Below are positions 1 through 6,632 of a DNA stretch of 12,750 nucleotides, piece after piece. The notes under the pieces were generated by a model that saw nothing but the letters and a program-made list of their open reading frames with translations, was not told the origin of the DNA and did not search any database. Positions within the stretch are counted from its first letter, which is position 1. Every line of letters begins with the position of its first letter. Source of the stretch: Bacillota bacterium (GTDB lineage: Bacteria; Bacillota; Dethiobacteria; SKNC01); contig SKNC01000105.1 of assembly GCA_007120745.1 (NCBI GenBank), positions 1 through 12,750 of the forward strand, written 5' to 3'. A program made the translations under genes and the position numbers.

Positions 1-8
1 ACATTCAT
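1..8 (-). CDS. Probable 5' end of a minus-strand gene running off the left edge (partial)
   Basis: An ATG lies on the minus strand at bases 8-6, followed by AAT. It is preceded by a purine-rich ribosome-binding stretch, GGGGAGAGGGG, ending about 8 nt before the ATG. Only two full codons are visible, so no product can be named. The gene would follow the sigma/propeller pair in the same direction, about 155 nt after the propeller stop. The call rests on the start codon and Shine-Dalgarno alone. Confidence 0.35.
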
Positions 9-92
9 TTTATCGACCCCTCTCCCCTTGTTTCCTCTGAACTTCTATAACGTCAACCACGACTTCCCCTAAATTTTTGTACCACTATCTCC

Positions 93-98
93 ATTATA
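93..98 (-). promoter_or_regulatory. Possible -10 element (TATAAT) ahead of the left-edge gene
   Basis: The minus strand reads TATAAT at 98-93, about 85 nt before the putative ATG at position 8. No good -35 hexamer sits 16-18 nt upstream (TTTTCT at 17 nt), and there is no TG extension, so this is a weak candidate. It would give the left-edge gene its own transcript, separate from the sigma/propeller operon. Confidence 0.25.
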
Positions 99-101
99 CT
101 C

Positions 102-144
102 CTGCCGTCATCGTTAGAAAACCGGTTGGAAGTAAAGACGGCAG
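102..144. repeat. 8-bp inverted repeat with a palindrome in its loop
   Basis: CTGCCGTC at 102-109 and GACGGCAG at 137-144 are perfect reverse complements separated by 27 nt. The loop contains the 8-bp palindrome AACCGGTT (120-127). It lies 20 nt past the propeller stop codon and just upstream of the possible TATAAT on the minus strand. There is no T-run after the stem, so it is not a classical intrinsic terminator. It could be an operator, a weak transcript-end hairpin, or chance. Confidence 0.3.
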
Positions 145-163
145 TACTTTGTTTTAATTTAAT

Positions 164-2266
164 TTAATAATTCAGGTTCAGCAGCCCAACCCGGCTCAGA
201 TCCTCCAGGCGGTGGGCCATAATATAGTCCCTGGAAACCGTATATATGACTCCCTCTATAGAAAAAACTCGCTCCACATTTTTTTCATAAACCCCTTCGG
301 TGTAGTAAAACTCCGGGGTGCCCTCCAGGTGGGTGATGCCTCCCAAAAAGTCAAACCCCTCCTTCACATCCACCCTGTATACATAGGCCCCCTGAAAATC
401 AAAATTCCCGTAATCCCGGTAATTTCCGGACTCCACTACCATCAGGGGAAAGGCCATAAGCCCCTCCTTAAACATCAGTGCTTTATGATTGTGCAGCACT
501 TCGGACATGGTCCCCCTGCCGCCGATGATTTCCATGTGCCTTTCCACCGGACGAGCCGCATCGGACACATCAAAAATGGCCAGCTTGATGCCCAGCTCCT
601 CTGCCAAATCCCTTCCCTGATACTGAGTTACGGCGGTGTCTCTACCGATCCCCAGGAGGTGATCCTCGTCCAGGGGATGCAGATAAGTGCTGAAACCAGG
701 AATCTTTAGTTCCCCCAGAATCCTGGGACTGTGGGGTACTTCCAGGTCTATGACAAAGAGGGGGTCGATCACCTCAAAGGTAACCAGGTACGCCCGGTTT
801 CCTATGAAGCGGGCGGAGTAAATACGTTCTCCCGGAGCAATATTGTTGACGCTTCCCACCACATTCATGGACCGGTCCAGGACAAACAGGTGGTTTTTAG
901 AATCTTCCTCCCAGGTGGTGGTGGCAATGCGGAAGTAACCGCCGTATTCATCCATAGAAAACTGGTTGATGATATTTCCCGGAACTTCCCCTCTGTTCCG
1001 GTACTCCACCCGGGGTCCCTTCACATCAAAGGCAAATACCGCTGTGTTCTCCTGGAAATCATGCCGGCCCTGGTGCTCCCAGCCGCCCACAGCAATATAA
1101 AGGCTTTCCCGGGACATATAGACATTTTCACCGGAACTCAGAAAGGCCTCTACGGAAGCCGGCTGTTCCGGTCGATCCAGGTCAAAGGAGGTAATAATCA
1201 AATAATTTTTGTATGAAACCCCGGGGAAATAACGGATCTGGTCCAGGAAAATCTCCCCGGTGCCTTCTTCCCGGGCAGTATCCCGGTAAAACACACCGGG
1301 TTTTTCCTGAATAACACAGCTATCCAGCCTTTTGTTCGTGACCAGGTAAAGGGTAGGCCCAATTTTCCTGGAGGATACGTAGTGTCCTTCCACTTCAATT
1401 TCCCTGGTCTTCAGAATTTCGCTCTTATTTGTAATGTCAAACACTAGCACTTTGAGATGACTTAAGAGCGGGTTACAGCTGACCTTAAAATCCTCCAAAG
1501 TTGGGTCATCACCGGAATGAGCATGCTGCTTCACCCCCAGAACCACCAGGTGATTGCTGTCCACATAAAGCTGCAGGGGAAATATTCCTTCCTCCAGCGG
1601 GATTCTTTTAATAACCTCCATATTATCTATGGGGAAAACCCGGCTCACCACAACCTGGTTTCCGCTAATTTGATAAATATATTCCCCATCGGTCTTTATG
1701 ATATCCGATTCGTCAACCCCCTGCACCTGCAGGTTGGTGGAGGAATAGTCCAGCTCACTGGAGCCGTTTTCAAAGGCAGGTTGAAAGTCCCCGGTTCCTG
1801 CATCATCTTCAAAAGCCTTTCGATCCCGGTCCACTGCAAAGCCTGTCAGTTCCCGCAGTTTCTCCCGGGAGCCCACCACCGGAAGCTCCTCCTGAAAGTC
1901 TTCCCCGAATCCATCCACAATTTCAAAAGAAGCCAGGTCTGATTCATCCGGGGATTCTCCCACCGCCCGGAAACCCCTCAGAAGTTCCAGAGGTCCCCCG
2001 GTGGGCATAATTCCGGTAACAATAACCGCCAGCAGAAGCAGGGAGGCTGCCAATCCCCCCAGGAAAGAAGCGTACCGAAATTTTCTTTTTTCCTGCCGGG
2101 GTTCCTCTTCATTAATACCTTGAGTTTCCGGGGTTTCACTGTTCCGGGGCTGAGGGATTTTCCGGGAATTCATACTCTCCCGGGCCTTTTGCACTCCCGT
2201 CCGGCTCCTCTGGCTTAACTCTTCGGGAAGTTCAATTTTATCTATTTCTTTTTTGATCTTATTCAT
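164..2266 (-). CDS. Membrane-anchored beta-propeller protein (Beta_propel/COG4880 type), probable anti-sigma/sensor partner
   Basis: The product has 700 residues. Residues 1-62 are charged and probably cytoplasmic; one transmembrane helix follows at about 66-86. The rest should be extracytoplasmic. Around 177-194 the segment STNLQVQGVDESDIIKTDG matches the signature that opens the C-terminal beta-propeller family (Pfam Beta_propel, 'secreted protein containing C-terminal beta-propeller'). Beta-rich repeats then run to the C terminus. The start is the ATG at 2266, with GGGGAGG about 8 nt upstream. This ATG overlaps the sigma-factor stop (ATGAATAA), so translation is probably coupled. The N-terminal pattern (IELPEEL, then basic residues) resembles the short cytoplasmic segment of RsiV-type anti-sigma factors. 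That resemblance, the single transmembrane helix and the pairing suggest it restrains the sigma factor and senses an envelope signal. The propeller family assignment is firm; the anti-sigma role is inferred. Confidence 0.85.
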   Translation of the reverse strand: MNKIKKEIDKIELPEELSQRSRTGVQKARESMNSRKIPQPRNSETPETQGINEEEPRQEKRKFRYASFLGGLAASLLLLAVIVTGIMPTGGPLELLRGFRAVGESPDESDLASFEIVDGFGEDFQEELPVVGSREKLRELTGFAVDRDRKAFEDDAGTGDFQPAFENGSSELDYSSTNLQVQGVDESDIIKTDGEYIYQISGNQVVVSRVFPIDNMEVIKRIPLEEGIFPLQLYVDSNHLVVLGVKQHAHSGDDPTLEDFKVSCNPLLSHLKVLVFDITNKSEILKTREIEVEGHYVSSRKIGPTLYLVTNKRLDSCVIQEKPGVFYRDTAREEGTGEIFLDQIRYFPGVSYKNYLIITSFDLDRPEQPASVEAFLSSGENVYMSRESLYIAVGGWEHQGRHDFQENTAVFAFDVKGPRVEYRNRGEVPGNIINQFSMDEYGGYFRIATTTWEEDSKNHLFVLDRSMNVVGSVNNIAPGERIYSARFIGNRAYLVTFEVIDPLFVIDLEVPHSPRILGELKIPGFSTYLHPLDEDHLLGIGRDTAVTQYQGRDLAEELGIKLAIFDVSDAARPVERHMEIIGGRGTMSEVLHNHKALMFKEGLMAFPLMVVESGNYRDYGNFDFQGAYVYRVDVKEGFDFLGGITHLEGTPEFYYTEGVYEKNVERVFSIEGVIYTVSRDYIMAHRLEDLSRVGLLNLNY

Positions 2267-2834
2267 AATAAAGGTCCTCCCCTATGGTTACCCTGAGTTT
2301 TTTCAGGGATTTATAAAGGATGGTTTTAACCGTGCTTAGAGGGAGACCCATGGCCTCCGCAATCATTTCCAGGGTGAAATCATGATAAAACCTTAAAACT
2401 ATCACCGTCTTGTTTCTTTCCGGAAGGGATTTCAGCAGGTCCAGCAGGGAGAGGGAAAGGGAGAGGTCCGGATCCTCCTCCGCTTCCAGGTGCTCTTTTA
2501 AGGGCAGCGATTCCATGCTGATTACTTTTTTCCGCTTCCTGATTTCATCCAGGGCGCAGTTGATGGCGATGCGGACCGCCCAGTTCTTAAAATATTTGGG
2601 TTCCCTCAAATTTTTGATGGATAAAAAAGAACGGCAGGCAGTTTCCTGCACCACATCCAGGGCATCCTCCCGGTTGTTCATATAAACATAAGCGGTGCGG
2701 TAAAGCAGCGCTTCTATGGATTGAAAAAGCGCCAGGAAGGCCTCCTCGTCCCCCTGCTGTGCTTTTTTCACCAGGAGAGAGGCCTCCTTCTCCCGGACGT
2801 TGGATTCCGCTCCTTCCATCTCCATCAAAATCAT
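2259..2834 (-). CDS. ECF-type RNA polymerase sigma factor (sigma-70 family)
   Basis: The product has 191 residues, typical of group IV sigma factors. Region 2 spans about 30-100 and includes the DALDVVQET and FKNWAVRIAINCALDEIRKRK segments, the core-binding and -10-recognition helices. An acidic, Leu/Ser-rich linker (about 115-130) leads to region 4 at about 130-182. There, LPERNKTVIVLRFYHDFT and IAEAMGLPLSTVKTILYKSL form the helix-turn-helix that reads the -35 element. No region 1 or 3 is present. The start is the ATG at 2834, with GGGGG about 9-10 nt upstream. The stop overlaps the start of the beta-propeller gene by 8 nt. A GGAAAC-N17-CGTCTA promoter upstream suggests that the sigma factor transcribes its own operon. 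The family is closest in style to SigV/SigM/SigW of Bacillus; I cannot assign a subgroup. Confidence 0.93.
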   Translation of the reverse strand: MILMEMEGAESNVREKEASLLVKKAQQGDEEAFLALFQSIEALLYRTAYVYMNNREDALDVVQETACRSFLSIKNLREPKYFKNWAVRIAINCALDEIRKRKKVISMESLPLKEHLEAEEDPDLSLSLSLLDLLKSLPERNKTVIVLRFYHDFTLEMIAEAMGLPLSTVKTILYKSLKKLRVTIGEDLYYE

Positions 2835-2868
2835 CGGGCTGCACCCCCTTTTTCTCTTTCTATCATCT

Positions 2869-2897
2869 TAGACGAACCAGGGGACCATATAGTTTCC
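2869..2897 (-). promoter_or_regulatory. ECF-type promoter for the sigma/propeller operon (likely autoregulatory)
   Basis: On the minus strand GGAAAC (2897-2892) is followed by 17 nt and then CGTCTA (2874-2869). This matches the extracytoplasmic-function promoter pattern of Bacillus SigM/SigW (TGAAAC, about 16-17 nt, CGTC/CGTA). The -10 ends 34 nt before the sigma ATG, giving a leader of about 25-30 nt that holds the ribosome-binding site. ECF sigma factors commonly drive their own operon from such sites. Confidence 0.6.
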
Positions 2898-2916
2898 CCC
2901 GGGGTAATTTTTTTAA

Positions 2917-3044
2917 GGGACAAGGGGACAGGTCCCTTGTCCCACTTTCACCAAGGAAACGGGAAGTGATTCAGGGGACGGTCTTTTGTTTCCTTACGAA
3001 ACTGGTTATGCTTTCTGGGACAAGGGACCTGTCCCCTTGTCCCA
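2917..3044. repeat. 128-bp nested inverted repeat (REP/MITE-like) between divergent genes
   Basis: Bases 2917-2944 and 3016-3043 are perfect 28-bp reverse complements separated by 71 nt. Each arm is itself a near-palindrome: GGGACAAGGG, a 7-nt centre, then CCCTTGTCCC. The element can therefore form one long 28-bp stem or two separate 10-bp hairpins. Inside the loop a second inverted repeat pairs AAGGAAAC (2953-2960) with GTTTCCTT (2988-2995). The loop also carries TTCAGGGGACGGT (2970-2982), a 13-mer found again at 10269-10281. No T-run follows either arm, so it is not a simple terminator, and there is no coding sequence. It sits between the minus-strand ECF promoter and the plus-strand GH18 promoter. 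It resembles non-autonomous repeats dispersed in clostridial genomes. Confidence 0.85.
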
Positions 3045-3079
3045 TTAGTTTAATTATAGCAGAAAAAATCCCGGGGTTT

Positions 3080-3088
3080 TGATATAAT
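3080..3088 (+). promoter_or_regulatory. Extended -10 promoter for the GH18 gene
   Basis: The plus strand carries TGATATAAT: a perfect TATAAT at 3083-3088 preceded by the TGn extension. No good -35 box lies 17 nt upstream, which extended -10 promoters tolerate. The transcript would have a leader of about 90 nt before the GH18 ATG at 3186. This is a housekeeping-type promoter, unlike the ECF-type one serving the divergent sigma operon. Confidence 0.5.
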
Positions 3089-3185
3089 GAAACCATGTAG
3101 TGAAGAAACTGAAAAACTGGAAATCATAATGAGAATGTAATCAGGAAATATTTTAGTATTTCAAGCCTGACCCCAGGAGGAAATT

Positions 3186-4913
3186 ATGTCTAAAAGCAGC
3201 GGCACCGGGAGAATTAGAAAAGAACAAGGTTTTATGATGCATTTTTTGCTTCCCTTAATACTGTTGTTATTTATGGGGCTTTCTCTTTCTACTATTATTT
3301 ATTTCTATCTGTTGGCGGAGCAGGTTCCCGTGGCCCGGGAAGTGGATTCGCTGATTATCGAAGACCAGATGGTAGGGACAGGCAAATTCATCCGGGAGGG
3401 GGAAGAAGTATTGGTGCCCTTCCATATCTTCCAGGAATACCTGGACCCTTCAGCCCTCTGGCATTCTGAAGAAAAAACCCTGGTAATCACCACTGCCGAT
3501 AAAGTGGTATACCTGGAAGAGGACAGGCTGTCCGCCCAGGTAAACAGCCTCCCGGTAGACCTGCGCTTTCCGGTACGCATGGAGGGGGGACAACCTTTTG
3601 TGCCCCTGAGCTTTCTGGCAGATTTCTATGACGTAAAGCTGGAGGTGTTCCCTGAGGAAAACCGGGTGGTACTGCAGCAGCTGAACCAGCCCTTTATGAC
3701 CGGTAAGGTAACTAAAAACCGGGGAATCCTGCACCGTGGGCCTTCCCTGAGGTATCCGGCTCTGGAGGGCCTGGATCGGGATACTCCCCTGGTAATCTAC
3801 GGAGAGGAACAGGGATTTTACAAGGTCCGGGGATCCCAGGGGGAACTGGGTTACCTGCACAAAGGGTCTGCGGCCCTGGGAGATATACAGGTGCTCCACA
3901 GAGAAGAAAAGGATAGATTTGTGCCCTGGCGGCCCACCGGGGGGAGAATCAACCTTACCTGGGAGCATGTAATCCGCAGTAATCCTGACCCCGAAGAACT
4001 CCCGGAGATGCCCGGGGTAAACGTGGTCTCTCCCACCTGGTTTCACCTGAAGGACGAAGAGGGGAACCTGACCAACCTGGCGTGCATGGATTATGTTAAC
4101 TGGGCCCACCAGCGGGAATACCAGGTATGGGCCCTGTTCAGCAATAATTTTGACCGGGACCTGACCCTGTCGGTGCTGGGCAGCCCTGAAAAAAGACAGT
4201 ACATGATTAACCAGCTCTTGATCTACGCGGACCTCTACCAGCTGGACGGAATCAACCTGGACTTCGAAAACATGTACCTGGAGGATAAGGAAAATTTCGT
4301 GCAGTTTACCCGGGAGCTGGCTCCCCTGCTGCATGAAAAGGATATGACCCTTTCGGTGGATGTAACCTTTATTTCCACCAGCGTGCACTGGTCCCAAATT
4401 TATGACCGGAAAGCCCTGGCCCAGGCCGCCGACTATATCATGGTCATGGCCTACGACGAACACTGGGGCAGCAGTCCCACAGCGGGTTCCGTAGCCTCCC
4501 TTCCCTGGGTGGAAAGAAACCTGGAGGCTATTTTAGAAGAGGTGCCGCCGGAAAAACTGGTTCTGGGAGTCCCCTTCTACACCCGCCTCTGGCAGGAGGA
4601 AGAGAAGGAGGATGGAGACGGTATAAAGGTTTCCTCAAGGGCTTATTCCATGGCCGGCATAGAAAACCTGCTGAAAGAAAAGGGAGTCGAACCGGAATGG
4701 GATGAAAGAACCGGGCAGTATTACGCCGAATTCACCACGGAGGAAGGCCGCTTTAGAACCTGGCTGGAAGAAGAAACCTCTATGGCCAGCCGGATTCACC
4801 TGGTCCGAAAGTACGACCTGGCCGGGGTGGCCTCCTGGAGGCGGGGATTTGAACGGCCGGAAATCTGGCATGTCATTGAGGATATTCTGACTCAAAGACC
4901 TTATGAAAAATAG
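3186..4913 (+). CDS. Membrane-anchored glycoside hydrolase family 18 protein with CuAO-N-like and SH3-like domains
   Basis: The product has 575 residues. A basic N terminus precedes a hydrophobic segment at about 18-43, a signal anchor that places the rest outside the membrane. Residues about 58-165 resemble the copper-amine-oxidase N-terminal-like fold common in Firmicute wall proteins. Residues about 170-232 look like a bacterial SH3 domain. A GH18 TIM barrel fills about 275-570. The catalytic motif is D354-G-I-N-L-D359-F-E361, with E361 as the expected proton donor. The conserved M-A-Y-D follows at 421-424. Asn at 357 replaces the second Asp of DxxDxDxE, as I recall for YaaH/SleL-type spore and peptidoglycan hydrolases, so the likely substrate is N-acetylglucosamine-containing wall glycan rather than chitin. 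The start is supported by AGGAGG 5 nt before the ATG. The gene is divergent from the sigma operon and convergent with the DUF2225 gene, with a 9-nt gap. Confidence 0.88.
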   Translation: MSKSSGTGRIRKEQGFMMHFLLPLILLLFMGLSLSTIIYFYLLAEQVPVAREVDSLIIEDQMVGTGKFIREGEEVLVPFHIFQEYLDPSALWHSEEKTLVITTADKVVYLEEDRLSAQVNSLPVDLRFPVRMEGGQPFVPLSFLADFYDVKLEVFPEENRVVLQQLNQPFMTGKVTKNRGILHRGPSLRYPALEGLDRDTPLVIYGEEQGFYKVRGSQGELGYLHKGSAALGDIQVLHREEKDRFVPWRPTGGRINLTWEHVIRSNPDPEELPEMPGVNVVSPTWFHLKDEEGNLTNLACMDYVNWAHQREYQVWALFSNNFDRDLTLSVLGSPEKRQYMINQLLIYADLYQLDGINLDFENMYLEDKENFVQFTRELAPLLHEKDMTLSVDVTFISTSVHWSQIYDRKALAQAADYIMVMAYDEHWGSSPTAGSVASLPWVERNLEAILEEVPPEKLVLGVPFYTRLWQEEEKEDGDGIKVSSRAYSMAGIENLLKEKGVEPEWDERTGQYYAEFTTEEGRFRTWLEEETSMASRIHLVRKYDLAGVASWRRGFERPEIWHVIEDILTQRPYEK

Positions 4914-4922
4914 CACCGTCTA

Positions 4923-5609
4923 TCAATCCTGAGAAGTAAATCCTCTCACCACCTGCCACTGTTCCCGGGCTTTTCGGATGATGGCCCGATCATTAATCTT
5001 TTTGTCGTTGACAATACTGGAGTAGTACTGTACTGCTTTTCTTTCATCCCCCAGCCTTCTATAAAGTTCCCCTAAAATGTACAGAATTTTGGCCAGGTCC
5101 ACCAGGTGAGGGTCCTTTTCATACGCCTCATTGTAATAAAAGAGAGCCTCCTCCATGCATTTCTTTTCTGATTTCTCTTCTTTTAAAACCCGGTAAATCC
5201 AGGCCAACTGCAGTTTATAATTTCCTAAAATCACATTCCGTTCCTTTAATATTTTCCCCAGTTCGAAAACCCGGTCCAGGACGATTATGGCTAAAAAATG
5301 GTTTCGGCCGTTTCCAAAGTTAAACTTCACGGGGTTTTCTTTTAGAAACTGCTGAATTTGGTCCCGATTTGTTTTGTCTATTAACTTAGAATTTTCGGTA
5401 TAAGTATACCCGCAGTGTGTACAGACCAAAATATTATAATACTGCGGGTTTTCACCCCGGTAAAAAGTACAAAAATCAGAATCCACAAATTGAATCCGAA
5501 CCTTGCTGGTTTTAACTCTTTTACTGATAAAAACTTTTTCACAGAAAGGACACGTAAATTCTTTTTCGAATAAATCAACTACCGGTTGGCTCTTTTTTCC
5601 CTTTTCCAA
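4923..5609 (-). CDS. DUF2225 family protein (zinc-ribbon plus TPR-like helices)
   Basis: The product has 228 residues from the TTG at 5609. Two CxxC pairs, C20-P-F-C23 and C63-T-H-C66, probably bind one zinc ion; between them is the conserved VDSDFCTFYRGENPQYYNILV stretch typical of DUF2225. The C-terminal half, with LQLAWIYRVL, EALFYYNEAYEKDP and LGELYRRLGDERKAVQYY, reads as TPR-like helices. The family is widespread in Clostridia and Bacilli and has no established function. Start choice: GGGGAGG stands 4 nt before the TTG at 5609. An earlier in-frame TTG at 5630 would add seven residues but has no ribosome-binding site. The stop is 9 nt from the convergent GH18 stop, with no room for a separate terminator. 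Confidence 0.82.
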   Translation of the reverse strand: MEKGKKSQPVVDLFEKEFTCPFCEKVFISKRVKTSKVRIQFVDSDFCTFYRGENPQYYNILVCTHCGYTYTENSKLIDKTNRDQIQQFLKENPVKFNFGNGRNHFLAIIVLDRVFELGKILKERNVILGNYKLQLAWIYRVLKEEKSEKKCMEEALFYYNEAYEKDPHLVDLAKILYILGELYRRLGDERKAVQYYSSIVNDKKINDRAIIRKAREQWQVVRGFTSQD

Positions 5610-5630
5610 AGTACCTCCCCTTCCTGGCAA

Positions 5631-5916
5631 ATATTATGTTAACAGCATGGCCTGTATGCCTCCGGATAAAATAAAACAGTACTTCACAGCATATTGGCAG
5701 GCTATTTTTTAGTACTATTAGAAAAAACGGAGGAAATTCTCGGGGACTATTTACCCCATGAGGCTGTCGTACGCTATTATTACTATCGACCAGGATGACA
5801 ATTTTCTGCACACCTGTGAGGAGAGAAGAAAAATATTTTTTGTGCCCGTAAACTTCCTGCAGGGAGAATTAACCCTTTTGAAAAATACGGCACCGGCTGC
5901 CTGACAATAACTGAGC
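5631..5916. other. Intergenic region without a confident gene
   Basis: This stretch lies between the DUF2225 start and the terminator of the nuclease-family gene. It should hold the promoter of the DUF2225 gene on the minus strand, but I found no convincing -35/-10 pair; CATAAT and TAACAT near 5632-5642 are weak. A plus-strand frame at 5758-5904 codes 48 residues from an ATG but lacks a well-placed ribosome-binding site and resembles no family I know. No repeats or RNA genes were seen. Confidence 0.5.
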
Positions 5917-5942
5917 AAAAAAAACAGGCGCATTGGCGCCTG
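5917..5942 (-). terminator. Intrinsic terminator of the nuclease-family gene
   Basis: On the minus strand CAGGCGC (5942-5936), loop CAAT, and GCGCCTG (5931-5925) form a 7-bp GC-rich stem. Eight T residues follow immediately (5924-5917). The hairpin starts 28 nt after the stop of the gene at 5970-6449. This is a textbook Rho-independent terminator ending the minus-strand series and separating it from the DUF2225 gene. Confidence 0.9.
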
Positions 5943-5969
5943 ACATAATCACTGATTTTTTTAATCTCA

Positions 5970-6449
5970 CTAGTGCAAAATCTTCTTGTCGTCGTCCTCC
6001 GGTTTTAAGGAATCCAATAAGGCCTTTAGCTCCTCTTTCTTATCTTCATCCAGGTCCTCCGTATCCATGGCCTGGCCCAGCACTTTTTCCGTAACAAATA
6101 TTTCCACTCCCACCTTCAGGGCCAGGGCAATGGCATCGCTGGGCCTGGAATCCACCACAATATCCTGGTCTTCCTTTTTCAAGTAAATCTCTGCGTAGTA
6201 GGTCCCCTCCACGATATCGCTGACCACGATCTTATGTACCTCCGCCCCCAGAATTTGGCACAGGCTGTTCATCAAGTCGTGGGTCATGGGCCGTGGAGTC
6301 TCCATCTGGTGGAGTCCAATGGCGATGGACTGAGCCTCAAAAAGGCCCACCCAGATGGGCAGTATTTTTGTTTCCTGCGAATTCACCAGAAGAACCACGG
6401 AACCTAACATCTGGTCAAAAACCACATCTTTCACTTTCATGGTAAGCAT
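5970..6449 (-). CDS. Bifunctional nuclease family protein (BFN/DUF151)
   Basis: The product has 159 residues, the usual length for stand-alone bacterial members. Family hallmarks are the N-terminal VFDQMLGSVVLLV, then LPIWVGLFEAQSIAIGL, the TPRPMTHDLM segment, and VDSRPSDAIALALKVGVEIFV near residues 98-118. The C terminus is acidic and helical (EDLDEDKKEELKALLDSLKPEDDD). DUF151 proteins include the plant BFN1 group, reported to have RNase and DNase activity, and the Thermotoga TM0160 structure; the physiological role of bacterial homologues is unclear. The start at 6449 has AAAGGAG 10 nt upstream; the alternative ATG at 6440 is worse placed. The gene ends at a strong terminator and lies 183 nt downstream of the HEAT-like gene in the same direction. 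Confidence 0.88.
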   Translation of the reverse strand: MLTMKVKDVVFDQMLGSVVLLVNSQETKILPIWVGLFEAQSIAIGLHQMETPRPMTHDLMNSLCQILGAEVHKIVVSDIVEGTYYAEIYLKKEDQDIVVDSRPSDAIALALKVGVEIFVTEKVLGQAMDTEDLDEDKKEELKALLDSLKPEDDDKKILH

Positions 6450-6632
6450 TTTTCCTGTTCTCCTTTCACCAGGAAGTCTAAATCAATACGACACTTTTAG
6501 ACCGTTTTCCAATGCAGAACTGAGTTAGCAATGAAACAATGGAGAACTGTCTCCGCGGCATGTTTTATATCCTCTATCTATCATAGTATTTTCAAACTTC
6601 TTAATTATAACCCCTTAGGCTTATTTTTCAGA

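Noticed and set aside
2917..3044. Inverted repeats considered as a rho-independent terminator or a CRISPR remnant
   Set aside because: No T-run after either arm, only two arms in opposite orientation, and no spacer-repeat periodicity.
3450..4463. Long 337-codon frame antisense to the GH18 gene
   Set aside because: Codon-structure shadow of the GH18 gene; the sense frame has a catalytic motif and a perfect ribosome-binding site.
5575..5811. Minus-strand 78-codon frame overlapping the DUF2225 start
   Set aside because: Overlaps the well-supported DUF2225 gene in another frame, low-complexity composition, no Shine-Dalgarno.
5758..5904. Plus-strand 48-codon reading frame in the gap upstream of the DUF2225 gene
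   Set aside because: No ribosome-binding site at a usable distance (GGAGG is about 24 nt away), no recognisable family, and chance open frames of this size are common.
6541..6554. GGAGA-ACTG-TCTCC hairpin downstream of the HEAT-like gene, considered as its terminator
   Set aside because: Only a 5-bp stem and no T-run on the minus strand (ATTGTTTC follows).
6570..6597. TTGAAA and TATAAA on the minus strand, considered as a promoter for the nuclease-family gene
   Set aside because: The spacing is about 20 nt, longer than the 16-18 nt expected, so the pair is not convincing.
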